Source of the DNA: Zoogloea sp.
GTDB lineage: Bacteria > Pseudomonadota > Gammaproteobacteria > Burkholderiales > Rhodocyclaceae
Length of the DNA: 64,000 nucleotides
Assembly (NCBI GenBank): GCA_016720685.1
Contig: JADKKC010000007.1
Location: 1-64,000 of the forward strand
Reading direction: 5' to 3'
In this document: in pieces, positions 56,494-64,000 of the stretch
How positions within the stretch are numbered: the stretch's first letter is position 1
Layout: each line of letters begins with the position of its first letter
Program-made: the position numbers and the translations under genes
The notes under the pieces: model-generated
Database searches by the model: none
What the model saw: the letters and a program-made list of their open reading frames with translations, nothing else
What the model was told of the DNA's origin: nothing

Positions 56494-58043
56494 AACCCGC
56501 CGCAGCCCTGGCCGCCGGCCTTGCCCTCGCCGTGGCCGGCGCAGCCGGCGGATACTGGCTCGGCCAGCACCCGGCCCAGGAGCACACGGCTGCCACCACT
56601 CAGACCGATGGCGGCAAGCCGGCGCCCAAACTACTGTATTACCGCAACCCCATGGGCCTGGCGGATACATCGCCAACACCCAAGAAAGACCCGATGGGGA
56701 TGGACTACATCCCGGTGTACGAAGGCGAAACCAGCGAAGAACCCGCGGCGGCCGGCACCTTGCGCATCAGCACCGAAAAAATCCAGAAACTCGGCGTGCG
56801 CACCGAAAAGGCCGAACTGCGCAGCCTCGACAAGCAGGTGCGCGCCACCGGCCGCGTCGAGCCCGACGAGCAGCGCATCTACACCATCACGCCCAAGTTC
56901 GAAGGCTATGTGGAACGCCTGCACGTGAACATCACCGGCCAGCCGGTTGCCAAAGGCCAGGCGCTGTTTGACGTTTACAGCCCGGAACTCGTCTCTGCCC
57001 AACGGGAATACGCGATCGCCGCCGAAGGCGTCGCCGCGCTTAAGAATGCCGGAAACGAGGCGCAGGCCGGCATGAAGCAACTCGCCGAATCCGCCCTGAC
57101 GCGCCTTCGCAACTGGGATGTCCCGGAAGAACAGATCCGCGCACTGGCCAGGTCCGGGGCCACGCGACGCACGCTCGGCTTCCGCTCGCCGGTGGCCGGC
57201 ATCGTGACCGAAAAGAAAGCCCTGCAAGGCATGCGCTTCATGCCCGGCGAAAGCCTTTACCAGATTGCCGACCTCTCCCGCGTGTGGGTTGTGGCGGATG
57301 TTGTCGAACAGGACATCGGCCTTGTGCACAGCGGCGCCACCGCCCGCGTGCGCATCGACGCCTATCCGGACAAGGTGTTCGAGGGCCGCATCGGCTATGT
57401 GTATCCCACCCTCAACGCCGAAACCCGCACGGTAGCGGTGCGCATCGAACTGGCCAATCCGGGCCTGCTGCTCAAGCCGGCGATGTTCGCCCGGGTCGAC
57501 ATTCCGGTGGGTGGCAAGGGGCAGGTGGTGACGGTGCCGACATCCGCAGTGATCGACAGCGGCACACGCCGGATCGTGCTCGTCGCGCTGGGCGAAGGCC
57601 GCTTCGCGCCGCGGGAGGTCAAGCTCGGCGCCCGCGACGACAATCACGTGCAAGTTCTCGAAGGCGTACAGGCCGGCGAGGACGTCGTCGTTACAGCCAA
57701 CTTCCTGATCGACGCCGAGAGCAATCTGAAAGCCGCGCTCGGCAGCTTCGAAGCTCCCGGCCAGACGCCTCCCGTGGCTAAAGGCGCCGGACACCGGGCG
57801 GACGCCACCGTCGAAAGTCTCGACACCCAGGCCGGCACGGTGATGCTCGAACACGGCCCGGTAGCCAGCCTCAAATGGCCGGCCATGAGCATGGAGTTCA
57901 AGCTGGTCAACCCGGCCCAGCAAAGCAGCCTTGCGCCCGGCGCAAAGGTGACGGTGGAGTTCGTCGAGCGCCAGCCGGGCGAATGGGTCATCACCTCGGT
58001 CAGCCCGCGCAGCGCTGCACCCACGCCGCATGCCGGCCACTGA
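56490..58043 (+). CDS. cusB: Membrane-fusion (periplasmic adaptor) protein CusB with a fused CusF-like domain
   Basis: 517 residues. N-terminal membrane anchor, a heavy-metal-binding segment (YYRNPMGLADTSPTPKKDPM then GMDYIPVYEG), HlyD/biotinyl-lipoyl-like regions (VRATGRVEPDEQRIYTITPK, FRSPVAGIVTEKKALQGMRF) and a beta-barrel. After residue about 435 comes an extra domain ATVESLDTQAGTVMLEHGPV, ASLKWPAMSMEFKLV, which has the WPAMSMxF CusF signature. So a second copper-binding CusF module is fused here in addition to the separate cusF gene. It starts four bases within the cusC stop. Confidence 0.92.
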   Translation: MKPAAALAAGLALAVAGAAGGYWLGQHPAQEHTAATTQTDGGKPAPKLLYYRNPMGLADTSPTPKKDPMGMDYIPVYEGETSEEPAAAGTLRISTEKIQKLGVRTEKAELRSLDKQVRATGRVEPDEQRIYTITPKFEGYVERLHVNITGQPVAKGQALFDVYSPELVSAQREYAIAAEGVAALKNAGNEAQAGMKQLAESALTRLRNWDVPEEQIRALARSGATRRTLGFRSPVAGIVTEKKALQGMRFMPGESLYQIADLSRVWVVADVVEQDIGLVHSGATARVRIDAYPDKVFEGRIGYVYPTLNAETRTVAVRIELANPGLLLKPAMFARVDIPVGGKGQVVTVPTSAVIDSGTRRIVLVALGEGRFAPREVKLGARDDNHVQVLEGVQAGEDVVVTANFLIDAESNLKAALGSFEAPGQTPPVAKGAGHRADATVESLDTQAGTVMLEHGPVASLKWPAMSMEFKLVNPAQQSSLAPGAKVTVEFVERQPGEWVITSVSPRSAAPTPHAGH

Positions 58044-58055
58044 CGGAGCACCGCA

Positions 58056-61000
58056 ATGCTCGCCAAGCTGATCGACTGGTCAGGCAGGAACCGCTTCCTT
58101 GTCCTGCTGGCCACCCTCTTCGTCATCATCGCCGGCATCATCGCCGTGCTGCGCACCCCGATCGACGCGCTGCCGGATCTCTCCGACGTGCAGGTCATCG
58201 TCTACACCGAATACCCCGGCCAGGCGCCGCAGGTGGTGGAAGACCAGGTGACTTACCCGCTCACCACGGCGATGCTGGCGGTACCCAAATCCCGGGTGGT
58301 GCGCGGCTTCTCGTTTTTCGGCGCGTCCTTCGTCTATGTGATTTTCGAGGACGGAACAGACATCTACTGGGCCCGTTCGCGGGTGCTGGAATACCTCAAC
58401 TTCGCCTCCGGCCGCATGCCCAAAGGCGTCACACCGCAGATCGGGCCGGACGCCACCGGCGTGGGCTGGGTGTACCAGTACGCCCTCATCGCCAAAGACA
58501 AAACCCTTGCCGAGCTGCGCACGCTCCAGGACTGGTACGTGCGCTACCCGCTCACCAAAACCCACGGCGTTGCCGAAGTGGCCTCCATCGGCGGCTTTGT
58601 CCAGACTTACCAGGTCACCGTCGATCCGGCCAAGCTGCGCGCCTACGGCATTCCGCTGATGAAGGTCGCCCAGGTCATCCGCGACTCCAACCGCGACGTG
58701 GGCGGCCGCGTGGTGGAAATGGCCGAAACCGAATACATGGTGCGCGGCAAGGGCTACCTGCGCGGCCGGGACGACATCGAACTGCTGGTGGTGAAGGCCG
58801 AGCGCGGCACGCCGGTGCTGATACGCGACATCGCGCGGGTCGAGCTGGCGCCGGACGAGCGCCGCGGGCTGACCGAACTGAACGGAGAAGGCGAAGTGGT
58901 CTCCGGCATCGCCATGGCCCGCTACGGCGAAAACGCACTGGAAGTCATCCACAAGCTCAAAACCCGGATCGAGGAAATCGGCCCCGGCCTGCCGCCGGGC
59001 GTCACGGTGCAAACGGTTTACGACCGCTCCGAACTCATCCACCGGGCCATCGAAACCCTCAAGGCCACCCTGATCGAAGAGTCGATCATCGTCGCGCTGG
59101 TGTGCGTGGTCTTTCTGATGCATGTGCGAAGCGCGCTGGTGGCGATCCTGATGCTGCCGGTCGGCGTCCTGATGGCGTTCATCGCCATGCGCCTGCTGGG
59201 CATGAGCTCCAACCTGATGAGCCTGGGCGGCATCGCGATCGCCATCGGCGCCATGATAGACGCCGCCATCGTGATGATAGAAAACGCCCACAAGCACCTC
59301 GAACGCCTGCCCGAGTCGCACTCATCCGGGGATCGCCTGGACGCCATGCTGACCGCCTGCCGGGAAGTGGGCCCGGCGCTGTTCTTCTCGCTCCTGATCA
59401 TCACCGTCTCCTTCATGCCGGTCTTTGCGCTCGAAGGCCAGGAAGGTCGCCTGTTCTCGCCGCTGGCCTGGACAAAAACCTTCTCCATGGCCGGCGCCGC
59501 GATCCTGTCGGTCACGCTGGTTCCGGTGCTGATGATGCTGTTCATCCGCGGCCGGATCATGCCGGAAGCCCGCAACCCGGTGAATCGCGTGCTGATCCGG
59601 CTCTACCGGCCCATCATCGCCGCGGTGATGCGCTGGAAAAAACTCACCATCATGCTGGCCGTGCTGGCGCTGCTCGCGTCGATCTACCCGGCCTCACGCC
59701 TGGGCTCGGAGTTCATGCCGACCCTCAACGAAGGCACCCTGCTCTACATGCCCACGTCCCTGCCCGGCATGTCGATGACCAAGGCGGCCGAACTGATGCA
59801 GACCCAGGACAAGATCATCAAGAGTTTCCCGGAAGTCGCATCGGTTCTGGGCAAGGCCGGCCGCGCCAACACGGCCACCGACCCGGCACCGACCGAGATG
59901 TTCGAAACCACCATCAACCTCAAGCCCCAAGAGGAATGGCGCCCGGGCATGACGACCGACACGCTCATCGCAGAACTCGACAAGGCACTGCAGTTTCCCG
60001 GCGTAGCCAACGCCTGGACGATGCCGATCAAGGCCCGCACCGACATGCTGTCCACCGGCATCCGCACACCGATCGGCATCAAGGTTTTCGGCAAGGATCT
60101 GGATGAGATGGAAAAACTTGCCCGGGAGATCGAAGCCGTCGTCAAAACGGTGCCGGGCACCAGCAGCGCCTTCGCCGAGCGCATCACCGGCGGCTTCTAT
60201 CTGAACATCGAACCCGAGCGCAGCCAGCTGGCCCGCTACGGCCTGACGGTTGGCGAAGTTCAGGACGTGATCGGCAGCGCCCTCGGCGGCGAGATGGTGA
60301 CCACCACCGTCCAAGGCCGCGAGCGCTTCGGCGTCAGCGTGCGCTACCCGCGCGAACTGCGCGCCAGCCCCGAACAGATCGCCCGCGAAGTGCTGGTGCC
60401 TGTCATGGGCGGCGCCATGCTGCCCCTTGGGCAACTGGCCAAGGTCGAGGTCGCCAAAGGCACGCCGGGCATCCGCACCGAGAACGCGCAGCTCGCAGCC
60501 TACATCTACGTGGATATCCGCGGCCGCGACATCGGCGGCTACGTGGCCGAAGCCAAAAAGGCAGTGGCCGATAAGGTGAAGTTTCCGCCGGGTTACTACG
60601 TGAGCTGGAGCGGCCAGTTCGAGTTCATGGAGCGCGCCGCTGCAAAGATGAAGATCGTCATCCCGATCACCCTGCTCACCATCTTCCTGCTGCTCTATCT
60701 CAATTTCCGGCGTCTCACCGAAACCCTGATCGTGATGCTCTCGGTGCCCTTTGCGCTGGTGGGCGGAATCTGGCTGATGTGGCTGCTGGACTACAACCTG
60801 TCGGTTGCGGTGGCGGTCGGCTTCATCGCGCTGGCAGGCGTGGCGGCTGAAACCGGCGTGGTCATGCTGATTTATCTCGACCACGCCTGGGCCGCCACCA
60901 GGGCAAAGTGCCTGGCCAGCGGACGCGCGCCCGGCCCTGCCGATCTCTACCTGGCGGTGATGGAAGGCGCCGTCGAACGGGTCCGCCCGAAGATGATGAC

Positions 61001-61199
61001 CGTCGTCGCAATCACCGCCGGACTGCTGCCCATCATGTGGGGAACCGGCACCGGCTCCGAAGTCATGAGCCGCATCGCCGCCCCGATGGTTGGCGGAATG
61101 ATCTCGTCGACCCTCCTGACCCTCGCCGTCATCCCGGCGATCTACGCGCTGACCAAACAATGGCAACTGCAACGCAGCACAAAAGGCGGCACGGCCTGA
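58056..61199 (+). CDS. cusA: RND-type heavy metal efflux transporter CusA/CzcA family
   Basis: Inner-membrane proton-driven pump, 1,047 residues with 12 membrane segments. N-terminus MLAKLIDWSGRNRFLVLLAT, then TPIDALPDLSDVQVIVYTEY, the TM4 motif LGGIAIAIGAMIDAAIVMIE and the second-half GFIALAGVAAETGVVMLIYL. GAMIDA and the methionine-rich periplasmic region place it in the Cu(I)/Ag(I) CusA subgroup (HME-RND). ATG 58056, 12 bp after cusB. Confidence 0.95.
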   Translation: MLAKLIDWSGRNRFLVLLATLFVIIAGIIAVLRTPIDALPDLSDVQVIVYTEYPGQAPQVVEDQVTYPLTTAMLAVPKSRVVRGFSFFGASFVYVIFEDGTDIYWARSRVLEYLNFASGRMPKGVTPQIGPDATGVGWVYQYALIAKDKTLAELRTLQDWYVRYPLTKTHGVAEVASIGGFVQTYQVTVDPAKLRAYGIPLMKVAQVIRDSNRDVGGRVVEMAETEYMVRGKGYLRGRDDIELLVVKAERGTPVLIRDIARVELAPDERRGLTELNGEGEVVSGIAMARYGENALEVIHKLKTRIEEIGPGLPPGVTVQTVYDRSELIHRAIETLKATLIEESIIVALVCVVFLMHVRSALVAILMLPVGVLMAFIAMRLLGMSSNLMSLGGIAIAIGAMIDAAIVMIENAHKHLERLPESHSSGDRLDAMLTACREVGPALFFSLLIITVSFMPVFALEGQEGRLFSPLAWTKTFSMAGAAILSVTLVPVLMMLFIRGRIMPEARNPVNRVLIRLYRPIIAAVMRWKKLTIMLAVLALLASIYPASRLGSEFMPTLNEGTLLYMPTSLPGMSMTKAAELMQTQDKIIKSFPEVASVLGKAGRANTATDPAPTEMFETTINLKPQEEWRPGMTTDTLIAELDKALQFPGVANAWTMPIKARTDMLSTGIRTPIGIKVFGKDLDEMEKLAREIEAVVKTVPGTSSAFAERITGGFYLNIEPERSQLARYGLTVGEVQDVIGSALGGEMVTTTVQGRERFGVSVRYPRELRASPEQIAREVLVPVMGGAMLPLGQLAKVEVAKGTPGIRTENAQLAAYIYVDIRGRDIGGYVAEAKKAVADKVKFPPGYYVSWSGQFEFMERAAAKMKIVIPITLLTIFLLLYLNFRRLTETLIVMLSVPFALVGGIWLMWLLDYNLSVAVAVGFIALAGVAAETGVVMLIYLDHAWAATRAKCLASGRAPGPADLYLAVMEGAVERVRPKMMTVVAITAGLLPIMWGTGTGSEVMSRIAAPMVGGMISSTLLTLAVIPAIYALTKQWQLQRSTKGGTA

Positions 61200-61477
61200 A
61201 GCTGCGGACATCGTCACAAAGTGACCGAAGCAAAGCCTTCAGGGCTTCAGCCAGCAACGTGTCGATACAGGATTTTTATACCCGGACGGCCTTGATGGTG
61301 ACTCTGCGCCAGCCGCGAACCCCTGGACGCCGATGACGGAGGCATGAGCCCTGAGGGGATTCCGGCGATTGCCGGAATGGAAGGACCAACGGCAAGGCGC
61401 CGCTGAGTGTCACACGCCAACAGAACCGGATCCTGACTGCCCGGCCACGCCGCTGCAACCAGGATCCGTACGCTGTC

Positions 61478-63185
61478 TTACTTGTCTTTCGAGACTTCAA
61501 GCGCCGCCGCATTCACCTTGACGTCGTAGCGCTTGCGCAGCATGGAGAGATATGCCGAGAAATCCTGCTCGGCGAGCACCCGCGTGTATTGCTGCTTGAT
61601 CGCGCCCAGACGCGGATCGCCTTCCTTGGCAAGCGGGCGAGTCAGCTTCTCGATGCGGAACAGGCCATAGCCGCCACCCGGAATCCGCGCGCCGGCATAA
61701 CTCGGCAACTTGTCTCCCGCAGCACGGAAAACTGCGCGAACAGCCTCGCGCGGCAGGCTCTGGTCGCCGCGCTGCATCGAACGCGGCGCACTCCACGGCA
61801 GATTGACAGCCTCGCCCTTGACCAACAGGGCCAGCTTGGCTTCGCCATCCTTTTCAGCAAGACTTACCGCTTCGTCAGTGACCAGGCCCTTTTCGATGAC
61901 CGCCTTGACTTCCTCAAACGGGCGAAGCGTCGCCGGCTTGAATTCACTCACCCGCGCCGACACCAGTGTGCCGTTGCCAACGTCGATCGCAGCGGTATTG
62001 CGCTTGTTTTTTACGGCGTCGTCCGAAAACAGCTCGGAGACAAGCTTTTCATTGTCGAAAGGCGCGGGCGCCTTGCCGCTGCGGCCAGAGCTTGATGATG
62101 TGAAAACCGAAGTCGGACTGGATGACATCGGAAACTTCGCCTTCCCGGGACAGACCGAAAGCCGTGTCTTCAAGCGCCTTGACCATCGCGCCACGCGGGA
62201 AAAAGCCAAGATCGCCCCCCTTCTCCGTAGAGCCCGGATCCTGCGAATTCTCCTTGGCCAGCTTCGCGAAATCGGCTGGGTTTGCCTTGATCTGCTTGAG
62301 AACCGCCTCCGCCTTTTCACGCGCAGATTTGATCACCGCATCTCCGGCACCCTTGTCGGCCTGGATCAGGATATGGCTCGCCCGCCGTTCCTCAGCCTGA
62401 CGAAAGCGCTCCGGATGCGCGTCGTACTCCTTGCGAATATCCGCGTCGCCCACCACAAGCTGATCGGCAACGGCCTCCTTGCTGAGAACAATGTACTCAG
62501 CACGAACCTGGGCCGGCAACTCGAACCGCTTGCGATTCGTCTCGTAGTATTTCTGTGCGGCGTCGTCCGGCAGCTTCACGGCAGATGCAAACTGCTGCGC
62601 GGCCAGCTGGACTTCACTCACGACCCGCTCTTCGAACTGAACAGCGTAAACCTGCTCTACCGACGCACGTGGAACCATGACCCCCTCAGCGACCGCGCCA
62701 AGCACCTGCTGCAGCGCAAGATCGCGACGCAGGCTTGACTCAAAGACCTGGGGCACCATGCCTTGCGACTTGAGGACCGCCTCATAACGCGGCTGTGAAA
62801 AGTGGCCGTTGTCCTGGAAAGCAGGGATGCCAACGATCGTGTCACGGACGCGCTCGTCGGAAACCGCGAGGTGCATTTTGGAGGCGTCGATTGCAAGCAG
62901 GCGCTGGTTAACCAGGTTTTCGAGGACAGCCCTCCGTGCCTCGGTGGTTTCCATCATCGCAGGGTTGAAGTTCTCCCCCAGCGAGCCGCGCAGCCTCTCC
63001 TGCTGCTCACGCAGCGCCTGTTGAAATTCGGCCTGCTGAATCGGCGTGCCGGCGACAGTGGCAAGATCTTCACCTCCCGACATATTCTTGACGTACGAAT
63101 CCACCCCCCAGAACGCGAAGGGAAGTGTGATCAATAGCAGGAATCCCTGGACGATCTTCTTGTTGTTGCGTACGGCGTCGAACAT
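61478..63185 (-). pseudogene. ppiD: Periplasmic folding chaperone PpiD, shifted and internally shortened
   Basis: N-terminal half: MFDAVRNNKKIVQGFLLLIT with one membrane helix, SurA-like chaperone helices, and a parvulin domain ending GGDLGFFPRGAMVKALEDTA, DVIQSDFGFHIIKL. There the frame stops (62049), while the C-terminal part (PFDNEKLVSELFSDDAVKNK, ending ALEVSKDK at 61478) is in another frame. Comparing with the family, about 65-80 residues between the parvulin domain and PFDNEKLV are missing, and both sides carry the sequence GGKAPxF/PF, as if lost by recombination between short repeats. ppiD downstream of hupB is a conserved order. Confidence 0.82.
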
Positions 63186-63234
63186 GCTGAATCCTCAGTT
63201 GCTGCTGACAGGCTGGCGATTTACTGGTTGAAAA

Positions 63235-63262
63235 CGCAAAAAAGGCGAACTCTCGTTCGCCT
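63235..63262 (-). terminator. Terminator between tRNA genes and ppiD
   Basis: Minus-strand AGGCGAAC (63262-63255) and GTTCGCCT (63250-63243) form an 8-bp stem with a four-base loop followed by TTTTTGCG, upstream of ppiD. Confidence 0.7.
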
Positions 63263-63453
63263 CTCGTCGTTTGCTAGTGTAAAGGCAAAGCTGAGCTCTG
63301 CGATACAGGCCGGATCAACTCGTTTGCGTTGCTCTAGCGGCTCGAATCAGATCAATGTAGACCCCACATCAGGCTCTTGGAAGTCTACATGCAGGAAAGG
63401 CTTGAAACAAGCCTTCCACACTCCATCCGGACAGTAATGAACTTGTTCAAAAC

Positions 63454-63480
63454 AAAAAAGCCACCGAAGTGGCTTTTTTT
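63454..63480. terminator. Bidirectional terminator downstream of the tRNA genes
   Basis: AAAAAGCCAC (63455-63464), loop CGAA, GTGGCTTTTT (63469-63478) with a T run at 63474-63480. It ends the leftward hupB-tRNA transcript. Confidence 0.85.
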
Positions 63481-63510
63481 CGTTGCAACTACCGATTCAC
63501 AACGTAATGT

Positions 63511-63587
63511 TGGCGGAGTGGACGGGACTCGAACCCGCGACCCCCGGCGTGACAGGCCGGTATTCTAACCAACTGAACTACCACTCC
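63511..63587 (-). tRNA. tRNA-Asp (GTC)
   Basis: Minus-strand GGAGTGG acceptor (63587-63581) pairs with CCACTCC; D arm GTTCAGTTGGTTAGAAT; anticodon loop CCTGTCACG with GTC; T arm GCGGGTTCGAGTCCCGT; discriminator G and encoded CCA (63513-63511). Confidence 0.97.
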
Positions 63588-63613
63588 AAGGTACAGCTCA
63601 CTTCTCACGGATG

Positions 63614-63689
63614 TGGTGGGTGCTGACGGGGTCGAACCGCCGACATTCGCCTTGTAAGGGCGACGCTCTACCGACTGAGCTAAGCACCC
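63614..63689 (-). tRNA. tRNA-Val (TAC)
   Basis: Minus-strand GGGTGCT acceptor; D arm TAGCTCAGTCGGTAGAGC; anticodon loop CTTACAA with TAC; T loop GGTTCGACCCC; discriminator A and encoded CCA (63616-63614). Confidence 0.97.
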
Positions 63690-63726
63690 GTCCGATCGCT
63701 CGAAACACTACGCGATAAAGAGACAA

Positions 63727-63999
63727 TTAGTTTAGCGCATCTTTTAATGCTTTGCCAGGTCTAAATTTCGGAATCTTGGCTGACTTGATCTTGATCGCCG
63801 CGCCAGTCCTCGGGTTTCTGCCCGTTCGAGCTTCCCGCCTGCCCACATGGAATGTCCCAAAGCCAACCAATGTCACGCTGCCGCCACTCGTCAGAGTCTG
63901 CGTCACAGCAGAGATGGCCGCATCCAGCACCCTAACTGCAACAGTCTTGGAAATTTCAGCGTCAGCAGCTATATGGTCAATCAATTCAGATTTGTTCAC
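63727..63999 (-). CDS. hupB: DNA-binding protein HU-beta
   Basis: A 90-residue nucleoid protein, MNKSELIDHIAADAEISKTV, with the beta-arm FGTFHVGRREARTGRNPRTG and end KFRPGKALKDALN. Start is GTG at 63999, very near the window edge. It is followed by tRNA-Val, tRNA-Asp and ppiD, a conserved proteobacterial order. Confidence 0.96.
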   Translation of the reverse strand: MNKSELIDHIAADAEISKTVAVRVLDAAISAVTQTLTSGGSVTLVGFGTFHVGRREARTGRNPRTGAAIKIKSAKIPKFRPGKALKDALN

Positions 64000-64000
64000 A

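Noticed and set aside
63355..63391. ATGTAGAC...GTCTACAT inverted repeat as a terminator
   Set aside because: The loop is about 20 bases and no T-tract follows; the better terminators on both sides are enough.

Overview
The window is high-GC DNA from a betaproteobacterium, most likely one of the Rhodocyclales (Dechloromonas/Azospira/Azoarcus-like). This is inferred from the conserved block dnaQ-rnhA-methyltransferase-gloB, a lexA-imuA-imuB operon, a porin-cytochrome electron conduit behind an FNR-type site, and the hupB-tRNA-ppiD order. No rRNA genes or CRISPR arrays were seen.

Region 1 (1 to about 10,640) is a decayed accessory island that ends at the 3' end of guaA. It holds a TIR-like (Thoeris ThsB-type) gene translationally coupled to an Nmad2-domain gene cut by the window edge; an IS66 element with an exact 8-bp target duplication, sitting inside an IS4-family transposase remnant; an IS200/IS605 element with identical terminal hairpins; an AbiEii-type nucleotidyltransferase toxin with its (apparently frameshifted) regulator; a frameshifted IS1595-type transposase; a MerR-controlled carboxymuconolactone-decarboxylase-like/NHL operon; a ParB-like remnant; and the first part of a tyrosine integrase next to guaA with candidate arm-type repeats.

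Region 2 (about 10,640 to 33,000) is core genome: guaA, a collapsed nicotinamidase/nicotinate phosphoribosyltransferase pair, mutS, a phosphoesterase, a spermidine-synthase-like gene, dnaQ, rnhA, a methyltransferase, gloB, a response-regulator diguanylate cyclase, mltD, a double-ATPase peptide ABC protein, slyD, a peroxiredoxin, the SOS mutagenesis operon lexA-imuA-imuB, a MATE exporter and an M61 peptidase. A gene-free, AT-rich stretch at 33,015-33,390 carries clustered DnaA-box sequences.

Region 3 (about 33,400 to 52,500) has a finR/fpr divergent redox pair, a PHB-depolymerase-like esterase with a MAPEG protein, an ABC exporter, ettA, and a five-gene electron-transfer operon read leftward: heptaheme membrane-anchored cytochrome, b-type cytochrome, monoheme cytochrome c, decaheme MtrA/DmsE, MtrB/PioB porin. 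A perfect FNR-type site lies upstream. It is followed by a MOSC protein, a secreted subtilase with a small partner, and dnaE2 behind a perfect LexA box.

Region 4 (52,495 to 64,000) is a copper/silver resistance locus (cusRS divergent from cusF-cusC-cusB-cusA), then ppiD, two tRNA genes and hupB.

A striking feature is the number of apparent single-step frameshifts (Nmad2, AbiEi-like, three transposases, MAPEG, mtrB, cytochrome b, heptaheme cytochrome, cusF, ppiD), while very long genes such as mutS, dnaE2 and cusA are open. Some may be sequencing indels; others, such as the ppiD and pncAB deletions, look like real decay.
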